Positions 27,747 through 34,999 of a stretch of DNA of 64,000 nt are shown piece after piece. The position numbers and the translations under genes were made by a program. This DNA is from UBA6902 sp964393845 (GTDB lineage Bacteria; Nitrospirota; Thermodesulfovibrionia; UBA6902). Position 1 is the stretch's first letter. Each line of letters starts with the position of its first letter. The notes under the pieces are model-generated. The model ran no database searches and was not told where the DNA came from. It saw only the letters and a list, made by a program, of their open reading frames with translations. The DNA is taken from assembly GCA_964393845.1 (NCBI GenBank), contig CAYMUX010000002.1:1-64000 (forward strand), given 5' to 3'.

Positions 27747-28698
27747 AATAGTTATCGCAACAAGGGGAAGCAAACTCGCTCTTTGGCAGGCCGGGTGGAT
27801 CAAGTCCCTGCTCCTGGAAATAAATCCTGATTTTGATATTGAGCTGAACAAGATAAAAACGACGGGAGACAAGATTCTCGACGTCCCGCTTGCCCAGGTC
27901 GGCGGGAAAGGGCTTTTTGTAAAAGAAATTGAAGAAGCGATGCTCAGGGGAGAGGCAGACCTGGCTGTTCACAGTATGAAGGACGTCCCGACTGATCTGC
28001 CCAAGGGCCTTCATCTTTCCGCAATCACGAAACGGGAAGACCCACGGGATGCATTAATTGCAGGGAAGGGCATAAAGAGTTTTAATGATCTGCCCAGGGG
28101 AGCGAATATCGGTACAAGCAGCCTTAGAAGAATTTGCCAGCTGTTAAACCTGCGTCCTGACCTTAAGATCACACAGCTCAGGGGCAACGTCGATACAAGG
28201 CTCAGGAAGGTCGCCGAAGGTGAATTCGACGCCATCATCCTTGCCACAGCCGGCGTAAAGAGGCTCGGCTTTGCAGACAGGATTACGGAAAGACTGCCGG
28301 TTGACGTGAGTCTTCCTGCCATTGGACAGGGGGCGGTCGGAATAGAGTGCAGGGTGGATGATGTGTTTATAAATGACTTGCTGAAAAAATTGAATCATGA
28401 AGAGACATCTGTCTGCGTTAGGGCTGAACGGGCATTCCTGAAAAGGCTTGAAGGCGGCTGTCAGGTTCCTATTGCTGCTTACGCAAAATTAATAAATCCC
28501 AAATTATGTAAGGGCGTATTGCCATACGCCCCTACACTCATGTTAGAAGGACTCGTCGGCAGTTTGGATGGCAAGACTTTAATTAAGGCCGGAATTGAAG
28601 GAAAGCCTGAAGAAGCCGAATCCCTCGGCGCTACTCTTGCGGAAAAACTTCTCTCTAAAGGCGCTAAAGAAATACTTGATGAGGTTTACGGACAATAA
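27724..28698 (+). CDS. hemC: hydroxymethylbilane synthase (porphobilinogen deaminase)
   Basis: A 324-residue enzyme joining four porphobilinogens into hydroxymethylbilane. RKIVIATRGSKLALWQA starts the fold, VHSMKDVPTDLP (about 80-91) is the cofactor-site loop, GTSSLRR holds substrate-binding Arg residues, and FLKRLEGGCQVPIAAYA (about 237-253) contains the Cys that carries the dipyrromethane cofactor. The start is GTG at 27724 or ATG at 27733. Immediately after the cofactor Cys segment, residues about 258-272 (KLCKGVLPYAPT) come from an inserted palindrome; the family normally has a short loop there before the LEGLVGSLDG strand. Confidence 0.97.
   Translation: MTIMIKRKIVIATRGSKLALWQAGWIKSLLLEINPDFDIELNKIKTTGDKILDVPLAQVGGKGLFVKEIEEAMLRGEADLAVHSMKDVPTDLPKGLHLSAITKREDPRDALIAGKGIKSFNDLPRGANIGTSSLRRICQLLNLRPDLKITQLRGNVDTRLRKVAEGEFDAIILATAGVKRLGFADRITERLPVDVSLPAIGQGAVGIECRVDDVFINDLLKKLNHEETSVCVRAERAFLKRLEGGCQVPIAAYAKLINPKLCKGVLPYAPTLMLEGLVGSLDGKTLIKAGIEGKPEEAESLGATLAEKLLSKGAKEILDEVYGQ
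28508..28535. repeat. 28-bp palindromic element inside hemC
   Basis: GTAAGGGCGTA and TACGCCCCTAC form arms with one mismatch around TTGCCA. It shares its ends with the 28-bp palindrome in the MoeA-like gene. In frame, translated as CKGVLPYAPT. Confidence 0.88.
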
Positions 28699-28742
28699 AT
28701 ACGCATCTTGCCCTTTAACCAACCATTGAGCTATATTATCCT

Positions 28743-29414
28743 ATGCTTAAAATAATGCGGAGCCATAAATTCTTCACGGTATTCGTACTCGGTGCAATCA
28801 CCATAATGATCTCTGTTGCCTTCATATTCTGGGGTATTGGACCAAAAGATAATATTCAGAAGGCATATTTAGCCCAGATTGATGATGAGCGAATAACCAT
28901 CGATCAATATTGGAGGGCATATGATAATGAATTCAAACGTCTCAAGGAACAAAATAAGAGCCCCGAAGACATCGAAAAGCTTAACCTTAAAGACAGGGTT
29001 ATTGCCTCGTTAGTCAACAGGACGGTATTACTCAATGCTGCACGGAAAGCCGGAATAATAGTAACGGAAAATGAGCTTCAGGAAGCTATAATTAATACTC
29101 AATATTTCCAGAGAAACGGCGTCTTTGACATGGAAATATACCAGAGGGCATTGAGATTTAACCGTCTCACACCCCAGACATTTGAAGATAGTGTAAGAAA
29201 CGACATATTTATTTCCAAAATATCCAATTTAATCGGGGAAACAGCAGAGCTCACATCAGAAGAGTTAACAATTCTCAATTCAATGAATGCAGCAAACAAT
29301 GATCAGCTGCGGGCCATCTTTCGGTCTTCAAAGAGCAATCAGGCAATATTGGCTTATGTTGAAAGTTTCAAACGCCGGATGGTTATTAAGATTAACAGAG
29401 ATCAAATATCCTGA
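28743..29414 (+). CDS. SurA/PpiD N-terminal-like chaperone without isomerase domain
   Basis: A 223-residue protein with one N-terminal membrane anchor (FFTVFVLGAITIMISVAFIFWGI, about 10-32) followed by a SurA_N-type helical domain (IDDERITIDQYWRAYDNEF, VIASLVNRTVLLNAARKAGIIVTENELQ). Full-length PpiD/SurA proteins are 430-620 residues and go on with parvulin domains; here the protein ends soon after the chaperone module. It may be a stand-alone periplasmic chaperone or a truncated gene. It follows hemC by 44 bp and overlaps the end of the receiver gene by 13 bp, tail to tail. Confidence 0.75.
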   Translation: MLKIMRSHKFFTVFVLGAITIMISVAFIFWGIGPKDNIQKAYLAQIDDERITIDQYWRAYDNEFKRLKEQNKSPEDIEKLNLKDRVIASLVNRTVLLNAARKAGIIVTENELQEAIINTQYFQRNGVFDMEIYQRALRFNRLTPQTFEDSVRNDIFISKISNLIGETAELTSEELTILNSMNAANNDQLRAIFRSSKSNQAILAYVESFKRRMVIKINRDQIS

Positions 29415-29818
29415 CGTCCCTGATCGGATATTCCCTTGACCCTATCTTCCATAGCTTCTTTGACACCACTGATGATATCACTTATTTCAAATGGCTTGTT
29501 CACACACCTGTAGACATCGTATTCAGATATATCATCCATAACTGTTTCAGAAAAATAAGCTGATATTACAATGACCGGTGTGTCTTTAATTAATCGCCTG
29601 ATCTTTTTAATAAGCTCCACACCATTGACACCCGGGAGCTTCAAATCAGTGATGATAATATCATATTTGTTTTCAACGATATTCCTGAGAGCATCATCAC
29701 CTGTATATGCGCAATTGACAGAGTATTCTACGTTCTGTTCAAAAGACTTTTTCAGAGACCAGCAAATAAGCTCCTCGTCATCGACTATCAATATTCTTGT
29801 CTTTTTATCTGAGTTCAA
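29402..29818 (-). CDS. single-domain response regulator
   Basis: A 138-residue stand-alone receiver domain: acidic pair D13-D14 (LIVDDEE), phospho-acceptor D58 (IIITDLKLPG), and the conserved Lys K108 (CVNKPF). No output domain is present, so it acts by protein contact or phosphorelay. No kinase is adjacent. The C-terminal ~15 residues are a polar tail. It is oriented against the PpiD-like gene. Confidence 0.92.
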   Translation of the reverse strand: MNSDKKTRILIVDDEELICWSLKKSFEQNVEYSVNCAYTGDDALRNIVENKYDIIITDLKLPGVNGVELIKKIRRLIKDTPVIVISAYFSETVMDDISEYDVYRCVNKPFEISDIISGVKEAMEDRVKGISDQGRQDI

Positions 29819-30139
29819 TTTTCCCCGGTTATGCTTATCATTATAGGAAATATACCTTATAAGTAAGCAAATTTGATACCATCGATAATTGCAGGTTTTT
29901 TGACACTAAATCTTCCTTTCTCATTGCGCTCTTGTGGCATTTTGCCTATTATATGCGGGATTTCACACAAGCTAAATTCCTTTTTTCCTCTTTGAATGAA
30001 ATTTATGGTCTTCTGAATTCGCCTACTTGTTGGGATAAATATTTTATGCTAAACTATGATACTTTATCATTCGATGCCGATTTTATAATTCAGAATAATT
30101 TTGTAAAAGCTATATGGTTAAAAAATAATTATCGATAAT
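29819..30139. other. intergenic region before the first multiheme cytochrome
   Basis: A 321-bp AT-rich region between divergent genes. It must hold the promoters of the receiver gene (minus) and of the 7-heme cytochrome (plus). A 68-codon open frame at 29932-30138 lacks a ribosome-binding site and family features and is not accepted as a gene. Confidence 0.5.
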
Positions 30140-31033
30140 ATGAAAAAATTGATAATTACAATTTTAGTGATAATTCTTCTGCCAATCCTGGTATCTGCGC
30201 AAGAAAAGACTAACAATGCAAATAGTATATCTGAAGATACTGATATACATTATACCGGAAAGTACTGTGAGGCATGCCATGAAATAACTCCTAAGAAAGG
30301 CGGAGAGAAATTCTTAAAATTCGGTGGTGATTTTGGTCAGCTATGTAAGTGCCATGGATATACGCCCGGCACATATATACATCCCGTAGGTATAGTCCCT
30401 TCTGAAGAAAAAAAAGCGGCCATTCCCAAAGATTTTCCATTAGAGGACGGCAAGCTCTCTTGTATCACTTGCCACGATATTTATTTGCAGTGCCAGATAA
30501 ATCCGCAATTCAAAGTCCTTAACAGGCGATTTTTGAGAGGAGCGCCGTATGTAAGCCGCACGACTCTCTGCTTTAGGTGCCATGATGAAAAAAAATACAC
30601 CATGCTTGACCCCCATAACCAGTTAACTGAAACAGGAGCTGTCATTATAGATAAATGCCTGTACTGTCACAAAGAAAAACCTGATGAAAAAACTGCAACT
30701 TTTAAAGAAGTACATCTAATCGGCAATCTTGAAGTGCTGTGTTTCAGATGTCATTACAAACAAAGCCAGTTTCACCCTATAAATGCTAACCACCTGGTTA
30801 CACCTAACCCTACGATTGTAGAAAATATGAAGTCTACGGAGAATAAATTCGGCATAATACTTCCCCTAAATTATGAGGGAAAGATTACCTGTCCTACCTG
30901 TCATAATCCTCACGAAAGGGGCGTAATTCCGAGGGACAGAGCAAGCGCAAAAGGCGCAAGCGAAAAGTACAGGCTTAGATTGTCAGAAGTAAATCTCCAA
31001 ATTTGCGTCGCCTGCCATAAAGACAAGTTCTAA
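30140..31033 (+). CDS. seven-heme periplasmic c-type cytochrome
   Basis: A 297-residue secreted cytochrome with a signal peptide (about 1-20, cut after VSA). Seven canonical CXXCH sites are visible: CEACH, CITCH, CFRCH, CLYCH, CFRCH, CPTCH and CVACH. An eighth candidate, CKCH in GQLCKCHGYTPG, has only one residue between the cysteines and may be non-functional or unusual. Extra His residues (HPVG, PHNQL, HPINANH) can supply distal ligands. It is the only plus-strand member of the cytochrome block, and its stop overlaps the next cytochrome's stop by 4 bp, tail to tail. A role in periplasmic electron transfer is inferred. Confidence 0.9.
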   Translation: MKKLIITILVIILLPILVSAQEKTNNANSISEDTDIHYTGKYCEACHEITPKKGGEKFLKFGGDFGQLCKCHGYTPGTYIHPVGIVPSEEKKAAIPKDFPLEDGKLSCITCHDIYLQCQINPQFKVLNRRFLRGAPYVSRTTLCFRCHDEKKYTMLDPHNQLTETGAVIIDKCLYCHKEKPDEKTATFKEVHLIGNLEVLCFRCHYKQSQFHPINANHLVTPNPTIVENMKSTENKFGIILPLNYEGKITCPTCHNPHERGVIPRDRASAKGASEKYRLRLSEVNLQICVACHKDKF

Positions 31034-32415
31034 AAGGTGCGCCTGGTTGTTGGCGAGTAATCCGCATTGGTAACCGAAGAGCCGTGATAATGGCAGTCCG
31101 TGCAAACTTTCTTGTTCCAACTAGAGGTACACCCCGTACCGCCCCCGCTACTATGACATGTCCCGCACATATTAGGGGTATACGGGCGATCAGTATTACA
31201 GCCCTGATTTGAGTGGTGCGTTATGTAGTAGTGGTCTGCCTGGCAGCCCCCGTCGATCTCCAGGTCATCGTTATGGCATTTGTCACAAAGATATTGCCAG
31301 TTCGTAGTTGAAAAAGCGCCGATACTTCCGGCAAGCGCGCCACCGTTTACCTCTTCTCTTGTCAAAAATACATTCGGTGAGCCATGCGGTTCATGGCAGT
31401 CAGTACATGACAGCACCTTGCCCAAACCTGATGCGCCGGATGGATAAGGGGCATCCCCGCATAGGCTTACATCGGCATTCCCTTTTCCGTGCTTCTCATT
31501 ATTCCAGTCAATGGTCCTCAAATTTCTTCCGAGTGTGGTGCTGTAGATTGTGTTTGTTGTATTATGGCAGTCTGTGCAAAAGGTAACATAATCCGTTAAG
31601 TTGGACCCATCCTGTGTAGCTGAACCATCCGGCTCATAAATAACCGTTGAATTATATCGATACGGGGACTGGTAACTGAGGGTATAATTATTCATTCGCT
31701 CCGCGGCAACATCACCCCAAAGTCCCCACGCATTATTATCTTTGCTGTTATGCAGACTTGGAAGAGAAACAGGCCAGCCTCTGCTTCCCGATGTATGAGG
31801 GTCCCTTTGCGCGCTGTGTGGATTATGGCATGCTGCACACGGGTTTGAATCGGCTGTAAATCCCCATTTTCCGGTAATAAATGTTTTGATATCCGTCAGC
31901 TTATGAGATGAACCGACTGTAGAGCTGCAGTTTGAGACCGGACTGCCTGTCTCATTTATAAAGGAGAACGCCGAAAGGATACTGACGGGGCATGTGATAG
32001 CAGTATCCCCGCCGGCCTTGTAACTATAGTTATAGTTATTAAAAGCCGTGGCCTGATGTGAACCGGCGCTTGTATGGCATTGAAAACAAAAGTCGTCAGT
32101 CTGGCTGACATAATTATCATAAAATAACGTATAGTTCTCAGGCCCCGGTACCGGCGCAGGCTCAGTGCCATCAATGCTATTGTGCTGTTCATGACAATGG
32201 CCGCAGAGGCCTTTAGTATAATTAGGATCACTTGCGGGAGGATTATAATCAGCAGCGCTTCTTTTGACTCCATATGAAGAACTGCCGTGAGCGGAATTCA
32301 GATAAGGCCCGGCATCTACCGATTTAACATAAAAGACTGCAAACAAGGCAAGAAAAACTAATGCCTGCAATAATATCCTTAAGTTATCAGATGCTTTTAA
32401 GTTCACTGTTTTCAT
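31030..32415 (-). CDS. eight-heme c-type cytochrome
   Basis: A secreted cytochrome, 461 residues from the ATG at 32415 (MKTVNLKASDN...), chosen because a normal signal sequence follows (LLQALVFLALFAVFYVKSVDAG); the open frame reaches an ATG at 32460. Eight CXXCH sites: CGHCH, CFQCH, CAACH, CTDCH, CTDCH, CDKCH, CGTCH and CTDCH. The spacing is wide and Ser/Thr/Asn/Gly-rich, and the SAHG opening and CGHCHEQHNS site are typical of extracellular multiheme proteins in Nitrospirota and anammox-type genomes. It follows the six-heme gene with no intergenic space. It could be an outer-surface cytochrome or filament subunit; this is inference. Confidence 0.88.
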   Translation of the reverse strand: MKTVNLKASDNLRILLQALVFLALFAVFYVKSVDAGPYLNSAHGSSSYGVKRSAADYNPPASDPNYTKGLCGHCHEQHNSIDGTEPAPVPGPENYTLFYDNYVSQTDDFCFQCHTSAGSHQATAFNNYNYSYKAGGDTAITCPVSILSAFSFINETGSPVSNCSSTVGSSHKLTDIKTFITGKWGFTADSNPCAACHNPHSAQRDPHTSGSRGWPVSLPSLHNSKDNNAWGLWGDVAAERMNNYTLSYQSPYRYNSTVIYEPDGSATQDGSNLTDYVTFCTDCHNTTNTIYSTTLGRNLRTIDWNNEKHGKGNADVSLCGDAPYPSGASGLGKVLSCTDCHEPHGSPNVFLTREEVNGGALAGSIGAFSTTNWQYLCDKCHNDDLEIDGGCQADHYYITHHSNQGCNTDRPYTPNMCGTCHSSGGGTGCTSSWNKKVCTDCHYHGSSVTNADYSPTTRRTF

Positions 32416-32463
32416 TATAGTTACCACGTTATTTCGCCTTCTTGTCTTCACTGGTCCCATTAC

Positions 32464-33561
32464 CTAATTTCTTGATGTATGACATACATTACACCCCGAC
32501 AATGCAGTTGACAGAGTAGCGCTCTTATAGTCCCACCGCAGCATATCAGCGTAGTTAGTAGCATGTGCGGAATGACAGGACAAACACATTACAATTGCGC
32601 CTGTATCACCTGCCCCGCCTGGAACTACTGTGGCGCTGCTTAAAGCTGGAACCGTAGGCCTTGCAACAGGCGCCGTTGTGCTGTAACTTGTATATGCTGC
32701 ATATTCACCGCTTCCAGGCAGGTTCATATCAGTCGGATGCCTGGTAAATGGAGAACTTGTGCCGCCTATCGAGTCTGTAACATGAAACAGTCTATGGCAT
32801 GTTCCGCAGAACCCGCTAATCGTCTTATTTGAAGGCCGAACTCCCTCAGGCAAATGGCAGATACTACAGCTGCCGCTATAAGTCATGGGAGTAGTGGCCC
32901 CAAAATACTCATTATGATCCGAGGCGCTTTTAGTTTTTTCCCAGTCCGAATCTTCCAGTCCCTTAACGTAATCAAGGAATCTGTAACTGTTATAAACCTG
33001 ATCTGCTGTATTAAGCGGTCCATCAACATTCTTATGGTGAGACCCTTTTATCCCTCCTCCGGATTTACGGACCCCGTGACAACCCGCTATCCCGGCACAG
33101 GTAATATTTATTCCAATACTATTAGGATCATGATGACCGGGCGGCGAGGTAAGCGTATTCTCGAGGTTACCAAAATCAATAACATTATGTCCTTTGGCAT
33201 CGGACCCGGCTCCACCCTTGCCTCCACCAACTACATAGATAAAATTGCCGCCTGCCAAATCACCTGATACATCATTGTGGTAAACTTGCGGCGTATTATT
33301 GCCGTTTATTGATGCAATCATGGCCGAACCGCCCCCGGCATGGCATCCTAAACAGGTGCCGCGAAGGAGGTACTCTTTAGACGTTGATGTTTCCGAACCA
33401 TATAAGTACGACACCATGGCAGCCCCATTCTGGCTGTTATGCATGGTGTGGCAATCGCTGCAATGTCCGGTTATCACGGCTGGAACTTTAACTGAAAAGA
33501 CGAATACTAACAGGATAATTACTGGAAGGGATATAAATTTTATCAGTTTTATCCTTATCAA
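32464..33561 (-). CDS. six-heme c-type cytochrome with an atypical CX5CH site
   Basis: The frame is open to 33597, but a TTG at 33561 behind AAAGGAG (33574-33580) gives a proper signal peptide (MIRIKLIKFISLPVIILLVFVFSV). Six canonical CXXCH sites: CSDCH, CLGCH, CSICH, CGTCH, CLSCH and CNVCH. A seventh candidate, CAGIAGCHG, has five residues between the cysteines. The protein is about 365 residues and rich in Gly, Ser and Thr with low heme density, which resembles the filament-forming OmcS/OmcE type more than compact c3-like proteins; homology cannot be shown here. It is 88 bp downstream of the 16-heme gene in the same direction. Confidence 0.85.
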   Translation of the reverse strand: MIRIKLIKFISLPVIILLVFVFSVKVPAVITGHCSDCHTMHNSQNGAAMVSYLYGSETSTSKEYLLRGTCLGCHAGGGSAMIASINGNNTPQVYHNDVSGDLAGGNFIYVVGGGKGGAGSDAKGHNVIDFGNLENTLTSPPGHHDPNSIGINITCAGIAGCHGVRKSGGGIKGSHHKNVDGPLNTADQVYNSYRFLDYVKGLEDSDWEKTKSASDHNEYFGATTPMTYSGSCSICHLPEGVRPSNKTISGFCGTCHRLFHVTDSIGGTSSPFTRHPTDMNLPGSGEYAAYTSYSTTAPVARPTVPALSSATVVPGGAGDTGAIVMCLSCHSAHATNYADMLRWDYKSATLSTALSGCNVCHTSRN

Positions 33562-33684
33562 AATTGCGTATATCTCCTTTGATATTATAAATAGCACCTA
33601 ATATATTAAGCAATAATGATGCCAAGAACTTAAGCAGGAATTAGTCAACATATTGACTGAGAATAATAAATTTACAGCCATATC

Positions 33685-34959
33685 TTACATCTTATGACAC
33701 TGAATACATAGCGCCCTCTTTCTGTCATGAGTAAGCAGATAGTCAGCATTGGCTGAATGCATGCTATGACATGAATTACAGGTCAATGTCCGGCCATTTC
33801 GAGGATCTTTGACATCAGCCCCAAGCGGATGGGTAATCTTATGTTGAGACGCATGACATCTGGCGCAAAGCGGAATTTCATCTGCCCTGTAATTAAGCGG
33901 CCGGGAAGAATGCGCCGGGATATGACATTCAAAACATTTTCTGTTTTTAATCGGCTCGCAATTTATTGACTTTAAAGAACGTTCCATCGCAGCTGTCCTT
34001 CTTTCAGTGCTCTCATGACACTTAATGCAAAGGTTTGATTCCTTCTTTGTTAAATTCTTTTGACTCGACGCATGATGATCATGACACACAGTGCAAGGAT
34101 TTTTAGCATCCCTAACATGAACATCGTTATCTACGTATTCATATTTTGACGTACTTCTTTTATGGCAGTTGAAACATAAATCCGCACCTTTTATCTTGGT
34201 GGTTATGTCCCGTTGTGATTTGATGGGATTATGGCATTCTTCACAATTCTTATCCAGAAAGACCTTATGACCGAAGGGGCCGAGAAGACCTTTGTCAAAT
34301 GAACTGTGACCGGAATGACATGTAGTGCAATCTATGTCTGCCACTACAGAAGCGATCGAAACATTTCCAACCTTACATTTAGGCCCGTGGCATTTTTTAC
34401 ATAGCTCCTTCGGCGGAGAAATCAGCAGATTGTCTACAGGAGAGGCATGTGCATTGTGACAGGATGAACACTCCCCTTCTTTAAAAGGACGACATATATA
34501 CGGTTTCTTAAACTGGACGTTTAAATCTTCATGACAATTCAGGCAGAGGCTCTTTTCTTCTTTTAACAGCAGATACTTGTTTTCTCCGCTGTGAGGAAAA
34601 TGGCATTTCGTACAATTATTTCCCCTGAGAGCGCCATGGACTATGGTATTTTCAATAAGTTTTCTAATGTCATCATGGCATCCTTTGCAGATAGAATCAA
34701 CTTCATCAATCATCAGGCCTTTTATTTTACTTACATGAGAATTATGACAGGTGATACACTTACCTTCCTTAAACAGAAAATGGACATACTGATTTTTTAA
34801 TCCCTTTTCCAGTTCTTTATGACATCCAAAACAAAGGGCAGGCACCTTAGTCTTTAAACCAACCTGTGCAAATGCAGTATTATCGAAGCACAAAATACTG
34901 AACACAGCTAAACATAATGAAATCAAACCGTTTCGAATTAGTATGGATAAAATATTCAT
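33685..34959 (-). CDS. sixteen-heme doubled-CXXCH cytochrome
   Basis: A 424-residue secreted cytochrome. The signal peptide runs to about residue 31 (FDNTAFAQ). Sixteen CXXCH sites are present, mostly in pairs separated by 20-25 residues, with the second of each pair followed by a His (CITCHNSH, CTKCHFPHSG, CSSCHNAHAS, CTTCHSGHSS, CNSCHSMHSA). This is the 'doubled CXXCH' repeat pattern. Heme density is one per 26 residues, enough for a long heme wire. A good AAAGGAT ribosome site precedes the ATG. It follows the 26-heme gene with a 40-bp gap. Confidence 0.93.
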   Translation of the reverse strand: MNILSILIRNGLISLCLAVFSILCFDNTAFAQVGLKTKVPALCFGCHKELEKGLKNQYVHFLFKEGKCITCHNSHVSKIKGLMIDEVDSICKGCHDDIRKLIENTIVHGALRGNNCTKCHFPHSGENKYLLLKEEKSLCLNCHEDLNVQFKKPYICRPFKEGECSSCHNAHASPVDNLLISPPKELCKKCHGPKCKVGNVSIASVVADIDCTTCHSGHSSFDKGLLGPFGHKVFLDKNCEECHNPIKSQRDITTKIKGADLCFNCHKRSTSKYEYVDNDVHVRDAKNPCTVCHDHHASSQKNLTKKESNLCIKCHESTERRTAAMERSLKSINCEPIKNRKCFECHIPAHSSRPLNYRADEIPLCARCHASQHKITHPLGADVKDPRNGRTLTCNSCHSMHSANADYLLTHDRKRALCIQCHKM

Positions 34960-34999
34960 GAGTTACATCCTTTGTATTATACCTGTTGCCTTTTTTATG

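Noticed and set aside
29932..30138. 68-codon open frame before the 7-heme cytochrome
   Set aside because: No ribosome-binding site, no recognisable features, AT-rich intergenic context.
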